Notes: generated by a model not told the origin, from the letters alone. 44,474 nucleotides of DNA from Solirubrobacter deserti (GCF_027587175.1 NZ_JAPCID010000058.1:1-44474), one strand, 5' to 3'. Counted from the first letter of the stretch, positions 1-8,830 are shown. Made by a program: numbers and translations.

Positions 1-69
1 GCGGGTTCGCGTCGCGATGGCGGTCGGCCCGCCGCGGCGCCGCGCGGCCTGGCCGGCGCTCGCGCGCTC

Positions 70-2376
70 GTGGCGCGCGGCCTCGCCGTCGTGCGTGCGC
101 ATCCGCGGCATCTCGTGCTCGCCGCGCTGGTCGCCGGGCTGCTGCTCGGTCGAGCGAATGCCCTCGCCGTCCTGGTCGCCGCGTTCGTTCTCGCCACGCT
201 CGCGAGCCGCCCGTGGCCGGCGGCGCTCGCCGCAGCGGCCGTGCTCGGCGGCGCGACGTGCGCCGACGTCCGGCTCGCGGCGCTCGACGCCGGCGTGCTC
301 GCGGACCTGCACGGCCGCTCGGTTCAGACGCGCGCGGTGGTGCTCGAGCCGGTCCGCGACCGCCTGCGCGGACCCTCCGTCGCCCGCGTGCGCCTCATCG
401 ACGGCCCGGGCGCGGGAGAGCAGGCCGTGCTTCGCTCCCGCGCTTGGCCGCGCGCGAACACAAGCGCACCAGGCGGCGCCGTGGGCGTGCCGTCGAGCGT
501 CGCGGTGGGCGATATCGTCGCGGTGCAGGGACGGGTCGCGCCGCTCGGCTTCGCGGACGCGTATCAGCGGCCGCGGAACGCGCACGCGGCCATCGACGCG
601 GCGCGGATCAGCGCCACGGGCGACCGGCGCGGTGGCCTCGCCGGCGCGCTCGACAGCGTGCGGCGGCGTGCGGATGCGGGGCTCGAGGCCGGGCTCGACG
701 CGCCTGAGGGCGCGCTGCTGCGCGGGATGGTGCTGGGCGAGGACGAGCGGCTCAGCGAGCAGGTCAAGGACGACTTCCAGGCGTCCGGGCTGGCGCACAT
801 CCTGGCGGTGAGCGGGCAGAACGTGATCCTGCTCGCCGCGCTGGTGCTCGCGGCCGGGGCGCTGTTCGGGTTGCCGATCCGCGCGCGGCTGCTCGTCGCG
901 GCGGCGCTGATCGCGCTCTATGTCCCGCTCACCGGCGCCGGGCCGTCGATTCAGCGCGCCGGGGTCATGGGGATCGCCGGCCTGGTCGCCGCGCTCGCGG
1001 GCCGGCCGAGCCAGCGCTGGTACGCGCTGCTGCTCGCGGCGGCGACGACGCTCGCGCTCAACCCGCGGGCGCCGGAGGAACCCGGGTGGCAGCTGTCGTT
1101 CGCGGCGGTGGCGGCGCTGCTGGCAGGCGCGAAGCCGCTCCGCGACGCGTTCGCGCACCGGATGCCGGGCCCGGTGGCCGACGTGGCGGCGATCACGACC
1201 GCCGCCACGCTCGGGACCGCGCCGTTGATGGCGCTGCACTTCGAGCAGGTCTCGCTCGCGGCGTTGCCCGCGAACCTGCTGGCGGCGCCGGCGATCGCGC
1301 CCGTGATGTGGCTCGGCGTCCTCGCGTCGACGGCGGCGCAGGTCGCGCCTGCCCTGGCCGCGCCGTTCACCGCGCTGACGGCGCCGCTGCTCGTCTACAT
1401 CCAGCGGGTCGCGCAGTACACGGCTGACACGCCGGTCTCCGTCGTCGACGTCAAGGCGCACCCGCTGACGATCCTGGCGGCCTCGGTCCTCCTCGCCACG
1501 GCCGTGACCGTCGCGGTGCGCCGCTACGGCCATCCCCGGCGGCGGCCGCGTCCGCTGCGGACGACGCTCGCGCTCGGGCTCACCACGGCCACCGTCGTCG
1601 CGGCGACCGCCGCCGCGCAGCGCGGACTCGCTCCGCCGCCGCCGTCGGTCCTGCGGATCTCGTTCCTGGACATCGGCCAGGGCGACGCGACGCTGATCGA
1701 GCTCGACGGTACGACGGTGCTCGTCGACACCGGCAAGCCGGAGAGCCCGATCCTCGAGCGCCTCCGACAGGCGGGTGTCGACCAGCTCGACGCGCTGATG
1801 CTGACCCACGCCGAGAATGACCACGAAGGCGCGGCGCCCGCGGTCATCGCCGAGCACCGCCCGCGCCTGATCGTCGACGGGGCGGCCGGCTGGGAGTCGC
1901 CCGTCCAGCGCGCGCTCGCCGCGACACGCGCCCGGATCCACGCGCCCGCGCAGGGTGAGACGATCACGCTCGGTCGCCTGACGTTCCACGTGCTGTGGCC
2001 GCCGCGGCGGGCGCCCGGCTGGCGCGCCGCCGGCAACCCGAACGACCAGGCGCTCGTCATGCGCCTGGAGGCGGAGCAGATCTCGGTGCTGCTCACCGCG
2101 GACGCCGAATCGCACGTGCTGCTCCCGCTGCGCCCGGAACCGGTGGACGTGCTCAAGGTCTCCCACCACGGCAGCGCCGACCCGGGCCTGCCGCGGCTGC
2201 TGACGCAGCTCAAGCCCGCGTTCGCCGCGATCGAGGTCGGCAAGGAGAACACCTACGGCCACCCGGCGCCCTCCACGCTCGAAGCGCTCAACGCCGCCGT
2301 ACCGACCGTCACGCGCACCGACGAACAGGGCACGGTCGTCATCCATGCGGATGACGGGAGGGTGACCTACGGATGA
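70..2376 (+). CDS. comEC: ComEC/Rec2-type DNA-uptake channel protein
   Basis: Inner-membrane channel that brings one strand of external DNA into the cytoplasm during transformation. About 768 residues from GTG at 70. The layout is the full family one: N-terminal hydrophobic helices, a DUF4131-like soluble stretch (about 80-185), the Competence membrane domain from about 215 (GALLRGMVLGED, ILAVSGQNV), and a C-terminal metallo-beta-lactamase-like domain from about 530 (FLDIGQGD, LTHAENDHEG near 578, SHHGS near 698). The LTH-x-D/E-x-DH form is normal for ComEC. The frame is open to base 1 and GTG 70 has no Shine-Dalgarno sequence, so the true start may lie upstream, outside the window. The following holA and rpsT match the usual actinobacterial order. 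Confidence 0.93.
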   Translation: MARGLAVVRAHPRHLVLAALVAGLLLGRANALAVLVAAFVLATLASRPWPAALAAAAVLGGATCADVRLAALDAGVLADLHGRSVQTRAVVLEPVRDRLRGPSVARVRLIDGPGAGEQAVLRSRAWPRANTSAPGGAVGVPSSVAVGDIVAVQGRVAPLGFADAYQRPRNAHAAIDAARISATGDRRGGLAGALDSVRRRADAGLEAGLDAPEGALLRGMVLGEDERLSEQVKDDFQASGLAHILAVSGQNVILLAALVLAAGALFGLPIRARLLVAAALIALYVPLTGAGPSIQRAGVMGIAGLVAALAGRPSQRWYALLLAAATTLALNPRAPEEPGWQLSFAAVAALLAGAKPLRDAFAHRMPGPVADVAAITTAATLGTAPLMALHFEQVSLAALPANLLAAPAIAPVMWLGVLASTAAQVAPALAAPFTALTAPLLVYIQRVAQYTADTPVSVVDVKAHPLTILAASVLLATAVTVAVRRYGHPRRRPRPLRTTLALGLTTATVVAATAAAQRGLAPPPPSVLRISFLDIGQGDATLIELDGTTVLVDTGKPESPILERLRQAGVDQLDALMLTHAENDHEGAAPAVIAEHRPRLIVDGAAGWESPVQRALAATRARIHAPAQGETITLGRLTFHVLWPPRRAPGWRAAGNPNDQALVMRLEAEQISVLLTADAESHVLLPLRPEPVDVLKVSHHGSADPGLPRLLTQLKPAFAAIEVGKENTYGHPAPSTLEALNAAVPTVTRTDEQGTVVIHADDGRVTYG

Positions 2377-2456
2377 AGTGGTCTGAGTACGAACACGCCG
2401 TCAGTACAGGGCAGAGCCGTCGATCACCAAACGGTCACAGGGACGCCGCGCCCACC

Positions 2457-2462
2457 TATAGG
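2457..2462 (+). promoter_or_regulatory. Possible -10 element for the nuclease gene
   Basis: TATAGG lies in the 133-base gap after comEC, 47 bases before the GTG start. I see no convincing -35 element. The gap otherwise holds no ORF and no clear terminator. Confidence 0.3.
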
Positions 2463-2491
2463 TTCCTCCGGCGTCTTACGGATCCCCCGGT

Positions 2492-2498
2492 GGAAAGG
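2492..2498 (+). promoter_or_regulatory. Ribosome binding site fixing the GTG start at 2510
   Basis: GGAAAGG lies 11 bases before GTG 2510. The first codons after that GTG encode a typical signal peptide, so the site and the start support each other. Confidence 0.6.
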
Positions 2499-2509
2499 AC
2501 TCCCAACTC

Positions 2510-5305
2510 GTGAAACCCCGCCTCCTCGCCATCGCCGCTGCGGCTCTCGCCGCGGTAGCGGTCGCGGCGCCGGCCGCCCAAGCGGCCTCGGACACCGTCG
2601 TCATCCAGGGCGTCGCGTTCCGCGGCCCGACCGGCGGCAACGACGAGTACATCCAGATCAAGAACATCTCGAGCGCGCCGCAGAACATCGGCGAGTGGGA
2701 GATCTTCGGCTCCAACGCCGGCGGCACGTCGGTCAGCTCGCGCGCGAAGATCCCGGCCGGGGTCACGCTGCCCGCCGGCAAGTCCTACCTGTTCACCAAC
2801 GTGCAGCCGGGCACCCCGACGGGCGGTTCGTACTCGGGCACCGTGCCCGGGGACCAGATCTTCACCACGGGCGTGGGCGACACGGGCGGCATCCAGCTGC
2901 GCAACGCCGCCGGCACCGTCATCGACGCCGTCGGTCACACCGGCGTCGTCGCCGCCTACCGCGAGGGCACCGGCCTGGCGTTCCCGACCGCGAACGGCAA
3001 CAACGCCTTCCTGCGCAAGAGCACCGCGCCGGTCGACACCGACAACAACGCCAACGACTTCGTCGGCCCGCAGGCGTTCGCGCCCGAGAACTGCGGCACG
3101 GCCTGCCAGGGCGGCGGCGAGCCCACCGAGGGCTGCCAGCCCGTCCCGGCGGTCACGCCGATCACGAGCGTCCAGACGCTCGGCACGCAGTCGGCGTGCA
3201 ACGGCACCCGCGTGCGCATCAAGGGCATCGTGACGGGCATCGACAACCTCTACGGCTCCAGCTACGACGCCATCTACAAGGGCGACTCGGGCCTCTGGAT
3301 CCAGGAGGCGACCCGTCCGGACACGGCGACGACGTCGAGCGCGATCTTCGTCGCGGGCATTCGCCGCGCCGCGACCAACCCCGAGGACGTCATCGGCCGC
3401 GAGGTCGTGATCGAGGGCCGCGCGAACGCGAAGTTCGGCCAGGTCGAGATCGTGCCGGACGGCGTGGGCTCCACGACCTGCCCGTGCGCCAACGAGGTCG
3501 ACCTGAGCGCCGTCGCCGTCTCGGTCAGCACGGACAAGAAGCCGCTCCCGGCCCCGGTCGTGCTCGACCAGACGCAGGCCGAGAACCAGGGCATCGCCCG
3601 CAATTACTACCGGGCGCTGCAGGGCATGCGCGTGACGCTCCCGGTCGGCATCGCCACCGGCGGCGGCACCACCAAGTTCCGGGACGTGTTCGTCGAGCCG
3701 GGCACGGACGCGACGCGCCTGTTCCGCAAGAACGACGCCGCGGCGATCTCCACGCCCTGGCACGACGCCCCGGCCGAGCTGGGCATCTCGCCCGACGGCG
3801 GCGCCGGCAACCCGGCCGACCCGCGCCTGCCGTGGCGCAGCACGACGCAGGTCGATCTCGACCTGTTCGACGTCGTCCGCAACGTCACCGGCCCGCTGAG
3901 CTACAGCTACAGCTACTTCAAGATCGTCCCGCAGCTCACGGGCGCGCCGGCTCCGGCGGTCGAGCGCGGCCCGATCAACGCCGCGTACCCGCCGGCCGTC
4001 CCGACGCCGGCCGAGAACACGCTGCGCGTCGCCTCCTTCAACGTCGAGAACCTGTTCCCCGTCGGCAAGTCCAACGACGGTCACGTGATCACGCAGGAGG
4101 AGTACAACGAGCGCGTCCGCACGCTCGTGCTCGCGATCCGCAACTTCCTCAAGGAGCCGGACGTGATCGCGGTCCAGGAGGTCGCGGTGTTCGCCGACGG
4201 CGCCAACGCCCTCACCGGGCTGGCGGCCGCGCTCGGCAACTACACCGGCTACATCGCCACCAACAACGACGAGCGCGGGATCGCCACGGGCTTCCTGGTC
4301 AAGGACGGCACGACCGCGACCGGCGGCAAGGTCGTCGGCGCCGAGGTGCCCGCCCCGGCGGCCTGGCAGAACACGTGCGACCTGTGGCGCGCCAACGGCA
4401 GCGGCAAGCTGTTCGACCGCGCCCCGTACCAGCTGGAGCTCAAGAAGGGCGACCTGAGCTTCGTCGCGCTCAGCAACCACTGGGCGTCGCAGACGCACGA
4501 GAACCGCTGCCGCATCGACGAGGCCGCGTACGTGCGTGAGGCGGCCGCCGCGCTCCAGCAGCAGGGCAGGAACGTGCTGGTCACGGGCGACCTGAACGAC
4601 TTCGAGTTCTCGGAGGCGCTCAGCACCCTTGCCGGCGGCAACGTGCTGGCGAACCTGTGGACGAAGGCGCCCGCGGGCCAGGCCTACTCGTACAAGTTCA
4701 ACGGCCACCTGCAGACGCTGGACCACATCTTCGTCAGCGCCGGCCTCGAATCGCGCGTGACCGACTTCCGCTACGTGCACTTCGACAACGACTACTACGA
4801 GCGTCCCGAGGGCGACGGCACCGGCATCTCCGACCACGACCCGCCGGTCGTCACCTTCGAGCTCGCCAAGGGCGCCAGCGTCTCGCAGCCGAGCAACCTC
4901 ACGGGCTCGGTGCCCGCGACGCTCGCGCTGACGATCGGCGACGCCACCCTCGGCACGTTCATCCCGGGCATCCCGGGCACCTACGACGGCTCGCTGACCG
5001 CCCAGGTCACCTCGACGGGCGCCGACGCCACGCTGAGCGTCCTCGACGCCAGCTCGACGGCGACCGGCCGCCTCGTGAACGGCACGCACGCGCTGCGCTC
5101 GCCCGTCCAGGTCAACGTCAACGACGGCGCGTTCGCGCCGCTGCGGACCGACAACGGCCCGCTGACGCTGATCAGCTGGAACGAGCCGGTCGCCTCGCGC
5201 GCGGTGCAGGTCGGCTTCAAGCAGTCGATCGCGGCCGACGAGGGCCTGCGCACCGGCAGCTACGGCAAGACGCTCACGTTCACGCTGAGCACCACCGCTC
5301 CGTAG
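2510..5305 (+). CDS. Secreted lamin-tail/endonuclease-exonuclease-phosphatase nuclease (ExeM/NucH-like)
   Basis: Predicted extracellular DNase of 931 residues starting at GTG. Residues 1-26 form a Sec signal peptide ([20 protein letters not shown], then APAAQAAS). A lamin-tail-like beta domain follows at about 27-150, then an OB-like nuclease-associated region at about 225-330, then an endonuclease/exonuclease/phosphatase fold at about 504-785. Catalytic-type motifs are visible: RVASFNVENLF, VIAVQEV, LSNHWASQ, VTGDLNDFE, LDHIFVS and SDHDPP. A C-terminal beta domain (about 790-931) ends in SYGKTLTFTLSTTAP. Cysteines in the exported part could pair. ExeM/NucH enzymes degrade extracellular or biofilm DNA. 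Placement right after comEC suggests a DNA-scavenging role, but that is inference. Confidence 0.88.
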   Translation: MKPRLLAIAAAALAAVAVAAPAAQAASDTVVIQGVAFRGPTGGNDEYIQIKNISSAPQNIGEWEIFGSNAGGTSVSSRAKIPAGVTLPAGKSYLFTNVQPGTPTGGSYSGTVPGDQIFTTGVGDTGGIQLRNAAGTVIDAVGHTGVVAAYREGTGLAFPTANGNNAFLRKSTAPVDTDNNANDFVGPQAFAPENCGTACQGGGEPTEGCQPVPAVTPITSVQTLGTQSACNGTRVRIKGIVTGIDNLYGSSYDAIYKGDSGLWIQEATRPDTATTSSAIFVAGIRRAATNPEDVIGREVVIEGRANAKFGQVEIVPDGVGSTTCPCANEVDLSAVAVSVSTDKKPLPAPVVLDQTQAENQGIARNYYRALQGMRVTLPVGIATGGGTTKFRDVFVEPGTDATRLFRKNDAAAISTPWHDAPAELGISPDGGAGNPADPRLPWRSTTQVDLDLFDVVRNVTGPLSYSYSYFKIVPQLTGAPAPAVERGPINAAYPPAVPTPAENTLRVASFNVENLFPVGKSNDGHVITQEEYNERVRTLVLAIRNFLKEPDVIAVQEVAVFADGANALTGLAAALGNYTGYIATNNDERGIATGFLVKDGTTATGGKVVGAEVPAPAAWQNTCDLWRANGSGKLFDRAPYQLELKKGDLSFVALSNHWASQTHENRCRIDEAAYVREAAAALQQQGRNVLVTGDLNDFEFSEALSTLAGGNVLANLWTKAPAGQAYSYKFNGHLQTLDHIFVSAGLESRVTDFRYVHFDNDYYERPEGDGTGISDHDPPVVTFELAKGASVSQPSNLTGSVPATLALTIGDATLGTFIPGIPGTYDGSLTAQVTSTGADATLSVLDASSTATGRLVNGTHALRSPVQVNVNDGAFAPLRTDNGPLTLISWNEPVASRAVQVGFKQSIAADEGLRTGSYGKTLTFTLSTTAP

Positions 5306-5315
5306 ACCATGAGGC

Positions 5316-5341
5316 GAGGCGGCGCCGACCGGCGCCGCCTC
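5316..5341 (+). terminator. Hairpin after the nuclease gene
   Basis: Perfect 11-bp inverted repeat (GAGGCGGCGCC / GGCGCCGCCTC) with loop GACC, 10 bases after the nuclease stop. No T-tract follows, which is common for terminators in very GC-rich genomes. It ends directly at the proposed holA -10 hexamer. Confidence 0.6.
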
Positions 5342-5347
5342 TAACCT
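5342..5347 (+). promoter_or_regulatory. TANNNT -10-like hexamer for a leaderless holA mRNA
   Basis: TAACCT lies 8 bases before the GTG start of holA, with no Shine-Dalgarno sequence between. Transcription would begin at or next to the start codon. No clear -35 is visible. Confidence 0.4.
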
Positions 5348-5355
5348 CTCTCGCC

Positions 5356-6333
5356 GTGCCCAGCTTCCGCGCGGCGTACCTCATCCACGGCGACGACCAC
5401 GGCCGCATCGCCGAGCGGCGCGCCCGCCTGCGCGCGATGGCGGAGGAAGCCGCCGGCTCCGCGGGCGTCGAGGTCTACGAGGGCGACCAGTGCACGCCCG
5501 CGGCGCTGGAGGTCGCGCTCTCGACGATGACGTTCGCGATGGGCCGGCGGTTCGTGATCGCCGACGGCGTCGAGCGCTGGAAGGACAGCGAGGTCGACCC
5601 GGTCGTGAAGGCGCTGCTCGCCGCCGACCCGGAGACGATCACGGTCGCGTTCTTCGCCCGCGAGGAAAGCCGCTACAAGGCGCCCGCGAAGCTGCACAAG
5701 GCCGTCGAGAAGGTCGGCGGGCAGGTCGCCGAGGAGAAGAACGTCTTCGTCAAGGCGCTGCCGCGCTGGGTGGAGGCGGAGGCCAAGAAGCTGCAGATCG
5801 AGCTCGAGCACGAAGCCGCGAAGGCGCTGGTCGCCCACGTCGGCACGCGCCAGCAGCGGCTCGCGCGCGAGCTGGAGAAGCTGGCGCTCGAACACGGGCC
5901 GGGCGCCTTGCTCGGCGTCGAGGAGGTCGAGGCGGCGTGCGCGTCCTCGGCCGAACGCAAGATCTGGGACCTCGGCGACGCGCTCGTGGCCGGCGACCGC
6001 CGCCACTCGGTCGAGTTGCTGCTGGAGCTGCGCCAGCAGGGCGAGCGCACCACCGGCCTGATCTGGAACATGGTCAAGCGCCTGCGCGACGCCGTCGCGG
6101 TCGCGGAGGCGATCGAGGCCGGCCAGGCACCCGCGCAGATCAAGCGCAACCTGCGCATGCCGCCGCGGGCCGCGGATCAGTTCATCCGTGACGTGTCCGG
6201 CCGCGACGTGCACGCGCTGCGCCAGGCGCTCGCGGCGATGGCCGACCTCGAGGCCGCGACCCGCGGCCACCTGGGCGGCGGCCTCAACGAGGACACCGTC
6301 GCGCTGCGAGCGGTCCTCGCAGCCGCCGCGTAG
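5356..6333 (+). CDS. holA: DNA polymerase III delta subunit
   Basis: Clamp-loader delta subunit, which opens the sliding clamp for loading onto DNA. 325 residues, the usual length. The N-terminus AAYLIHGDDHGRIAERR, the middle ARELEKLALEHG, the following AERKIWDLGDALVAGD, and the C-terminal GLIWNMVKRLRDAV plus PPRAADQFIRDV are typical of HolA. The reading frame stays open far upstream into the nuclease gene, but homology begins only at GTG 5356, which lies after the hairpin and a TAACCT hexamer, so I place the start there. comEC-holA-rpsT is a standard actinobacterial order. Confidence 0.93.
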   Translation: MPSFRAAYLIHGDDHGRIAERRARLRAMAEEAAGSAGVEVYEGDQCTPAALEVALSTMTFAMGRRFVIADGVERWKDSEVDPVVKALLAADPETITVAFFAREESRYKAPAKLHKAVEKVGGQVAEEKNVFVKALPRWVEAEAKKLQIELEHEAAKALVAHVGTRQQRLARELEKLALEHGPGALLGVEEVEAACASSAERKIWDLGDALVAGDRRHSVELLLELRQQGERTTGLIWNMVKRLRDAVAVAEAIEAGQAPAQIKRNLRMPPRAADQFIRDVSGRDVHALRQALAAMADLEAATRGHLGGGLNEDTVALRAVLAAAA

Positions 6334-6431
6334 CCGATCGCGCCGGGGGTGGCAGCGCCGCGCGGCCAGGCGCGCCGCGTCGGGCGGCACCGCGCGGGGA
6401 GCCGCGGGCGCGCCCGCCGCGGGCGATTCCC

Positions 6432-6437
6432 TAGCAT
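6432..6437 (+). promoter_or_regulatory. TANNNT -10-like hexamer for the GH15 gene
   Basis: TAGCAT lies 9 bases before ATG 6447 with no Shine-Dalgarno sequence, the same arrangement as at holA, lepA and hrcA. The rest of the 113-base gap is GC-rich, with a 12-base palindrome at 6405-6416 and no ORF. Confidence 0.45.
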
Positions 6438-6446
6438 CTCGCGGCA

Positions 6447-8402
6447 ATGTCGCTGGACAACGCCAACCCCCCGCTGACCTCGCCGTTCCCGCCCATCGCG
6501 GACTACGGCTTCCTCTCGGACTGCGAGACGTGTGCCCTGGTGGCACCGAGCGGCGCGATCGAGTGGATGTGCCTGCCGCGCTATGACGGCCCGAGCGTGT
6601 TCGGCGCGCTGCTGGACCGGGACGCCGGGACGTTCCGGCTCGGTCCCGCGGACACGATGGTCCCGGCCGCGAGGCGCTATCTGCCCGGCACGAACATCCT
6701 CGAGACCACGTGGGGCACCGACCGCGGTTGGCTGATCGTCCGCGACGTGCTGCTGATCGGCCCGTGGCACGACAAGCAGGAGCGCTCGACGACGCACCGC
6801 CGGGCGCCCACGGACTACGACGCCGACCACGTCCTGCTGCGCACGATGCGCTGCGTCAACGGCGCGGTCGAGGTCCAGCTCGAGTGCGACCCGATCTTCG
6901 ACTACGGCCGCCGCTACGCCGAGTGGGAGTACGAGGGCACGGGCTACCACGAGGCGGTCGCGTCCGCGGACGGCTGGGGCACCAAGCTGCGGCTCACGAC
7001 GGACCTGCGCGTCGGCTTCGAGGGCTCGCGCGTGCGCGCCGTCAGCACGCTCAAGGCGGGGGAGACCGCGTTCGTCGCCCTCGCCTTCTCCGACCATCCC
7101 GGCCCGAAGACCTACGACGAGGCCTACGACCGCCTCGTCAAGACCGCGGACTACTGGCACCAGTGGCTCGCGCACGGGACGTTCCCGGACCATCCGTGGC
7201 GCCAGTACCTGCAGCGCAGCGCCCTCACGCTCAAGGGCCTCAGCTACTCGCCCACGGGCGCGATGATCGCGGCCGCCACCACGTCCCTGCCCGAGACGCC
7301 AGGCGGCGAGCGCAACTGGGACTACCGCTACAGCTGGGTCCGCGACAGCACGTTCATGCTGTGGGGCCTGCACTCGCTCGGCTTCGAGTGGGAGGCCAAC
7401 GACTACTTCTACTTCATGCAGGACGCCGCGCAGGCGGACGACCTGCAGGTCATGTACGGCATCCAGGGCGAGCGGGAGCTGGTCGAGGACACGCTCGACC
7501 ACCTGTCCGGCTATGACAACGCCCGCCCCGTGCGGATCGGCAACGGCGCCTACAACCAGCGCCAGCACGACGTGTGGGGCACGATGCTGGACTCGATCTT
7601 CCTGCACGCCAAGTCCCGCGACCACCTGCCCGAGCGCCGCTGGCCGCTGATCGAGCGGCTCGTGGAGGCCGCGATCGAGAACTGGCAGAAGCCCGACCGC
7701 GGCATCTGGGAGGTGCGCGGTGAGGACAAGCACTTCGTGTCCTCGAAGGTCATGTGCTGGGTCGCGTGCGACCGCGGCGCCCGCCTGGCCACGCTGCGCG
7801 AGGCGCACGAGCACGCCGCGCGTTGGCAGGCCAAGGCCGACGAGATCAAGGCCGACATCCTCGAGCACGGCTGCAAGGACGGGATCTTCACGCAGCACTA
7901 CCAGACCGAGGCGCTGGACGCGTCCGCGCTGCTGATCCCGCTCGTGCGCTTCCTGCCGCCCGACGACGAGCGCGTGCGCAAGACCGTGATGGCGATCGCC
8001 GACCACCTGACGGTCGACGGCCTCGTGCTGCGCTACAAGGTCGAGGAGACCGACGACGGCCTCCAGGGCGAGGAGGGCACGTTCACGATCTGCTCGTTCT
8101 GGCTCGTGAGCGCGCTGAGCGAGATCGGCGAGCACCACCTGGCGCGCGACCTGTGCCAGAAGCTGCTCGGCTACGCGTCCCCGCTGCACCTGTACGCGGA
8201 GGAGATCGACCCGCGCAGCGGCCGCCACCTGGGCAACTTCCCGCAGGCGTTCACGCACCTGGCGCTGATCAACGCCGTCATGCACGTGATCCGCGCCGAC
8301 GAGAAGCTCGCCGCCGGGCTGCAGCCGCTGTCGGCGCAGACCGTCCCGGACAGCCCCGAGCCGGTCAAGGTCGCGCCGACGAAGAAGAAGCGCTCCGCCT
8401 AG
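6447..8402 (+). CDS. Glycoside hydrolase family 15 protein (glucoamylase/trehalase-like)
   Basis: Cytoplasmic (no signal peptide) 651-residue GH15 enzyme. Family members hydrolyse alpha-glucosides, and a mycobacterial member of this type is a trehalase, so trehalose or maltooligosaccharide turnover is likely. Visible family signatures: IADYGFLSDCETCALV at the N-terminus, RNWDYRYSWVRDSTFML in the (alpha/alpha)6 barrel, WEVRGEDKHFVSSKVMCW with a candidate general-acid Glu at 422, EEGTFTICSFW with the candidate base at Glu542/543, and NFPQAFTHLALINAV near the C-terminus. The N-terminal 250 residues form the usual beta-sandwich. It ends tail to tail with the next gene; the two stop codons share one CTAG. 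Confidence 0.9.
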   Translation: MSLDNANPPLTSPFPPIADYGFLSDCETCALVAPSGAIEWMCLPRYDGPSVFGALLDRDAGTFRLGPADTMVPAARRYLPGTNILETTWGTDRGWLIVRDVLLIGPWHDKQERSTTHRRAPTDYDADHVLLRTMRCVNGAVEVQLECDPIFDYGRRYAEWEYEGTGYHEAVASADGWGTKLRLTTDLRVGFEGSRVRAVSTLKAGETAFVALAFSDHPGPKTYDEAYDRLVKTADYWHQWLAHGTFPDHPWRQYLQRSALTLKGLSYSPTGAMIAAATTSLPETPGGERNWDYRYSWVRDSTFMLWGLHSLGFEWEANDYFYFMQDAAQADDLQVMYGIQGERELVEDTLDHLSGYDNARPVRIGNGAYNQRQHDVWGTMLDSIFLHAKSRDHLPERRWPLIERLVEAAIENWQKPDRGIWEVRGEDKHFVSSKVMCWVACDRGARLATLREAHEHAARWQAKADEIKADILEHGCKDGIFTQHYQTEALDASALLIPLVRFLPPDDERVRKTVMAIADHLTVDGLVLRYKVEETDDGLQGEEGTFTICSFWLVSALSEIGEHHLARDLCQKLLGYASPLHLYAEEIDPRSGRHLGNFPQAFTHLALINAVMHVIRADEKLAAGLQPLSAQTVPDSPEPVKVAPTKKKRSA

Positions 8403-8830
8403 CCGACACGAGCTCCGGCCGCCTCCAAAGCGCGCCGGAGCTCCGCCGCCCGATCCGGCGGCACCGCGATCGTCGTGGGCGCCGCCGCGACGAGCCGCTT
8501 GGCCTCGGCGAGCGTGTAGCCGGTCGCCAGCCGGACCGCCTTGGCCACCCGCACGCGGTCCGGGCCGGCGGCGAGGAGCGTGACCGAGGCGGAGCGATCC
8601 GGCGTCGCGGCCGGGACCGGCGGCGCCGGCGGCCGCTCACGGTCCTCGGCGACGGCGCCGAGCCGCTCGAGCTCCTCGCGCAGCACGTCCGCCATGGGCC
8701 CGTCCCCGAGGTACGCGGGCAGCTGCTCGACGAGCTCGGACGCTCGCCGCGGACCGACGTCGAGCACCGCCGCCACCGCTTCCACCACGGCCGCCGGGTT
8801 CGGCCCAAGATCCACGAGCGTGAGCGTCAT
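8399..8830 (-). CDS. Small protein with one or two ribosomal L7/L12 C-terminal-like domains
   Basis: 143 residues. The C-terminal 55 residues (RVRVAKAVRLATGYTLAEAK, then RLVAAAPTTIAVPPDRAAEL, then RRALEAAGARVG) follow the pattern of the bL12 C-terminal domain, which binds translation factors. Residues 1-62 (VVEAVAAVLDVGPRRASELV, MADVLREELERLGAVAE) look like a second, more diverged copy, joined by a Pro-rich linker (ERPPAPPVPAATPDRS). The bL12 N-terminal dimerisation domain is absent, so this is not rplL. Function unknown; binding to a ribosome-associated factor or another protein is possible. A TTTAAT hexamer lies 7 bases before the ATG on this strand. Its stop codon overlaps that of the GH15 gene. 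Confidence 0.72.
   Translation of the reverse strand: MTLTLVDLGPNPAAVVEAVAAVLDVGPRRASELVEQLPAYLGDGPMADVLREELERLGAVAEDRERPPAPPVPAATPDRSASVTLLAAGPDRVRVAKAVRLATGYTLAEAKRLVAAAPTTIAVPPDRAAELRRALEAAGARVG

Noticed and set aside
2456-5089. 877-residue open frame on the minus strand, opposite the nuclease gene
   Set aside because: It is the low-complexity Arg/Ala/Gly/Val shadow of a GC-rich gene. The plus-strand protein has a signal peptide and recognisable catalytic motifs. The same applies to the long minus frames at 6177-8285, 9278-10921, 10818-12887, 13383-15953, 16174-18615, 19359-20948 and 26820-28364.
4657-5355. Upstream extension of the holA frame
   Set aside because: It overlaps the nuclease gene in another frame, reads as Arg-rich shadow sequence and contains the terminator hairpin. 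HolA homology starts at GTG 5356.
6405-6416. 12-base palindrome CGGGCGCGCCCG before the GH15 gene
   Set aside because: Such palindromes arise easily in sequence this GC-rich. There is no loop for a terminator and no second copy to suggest an operator.
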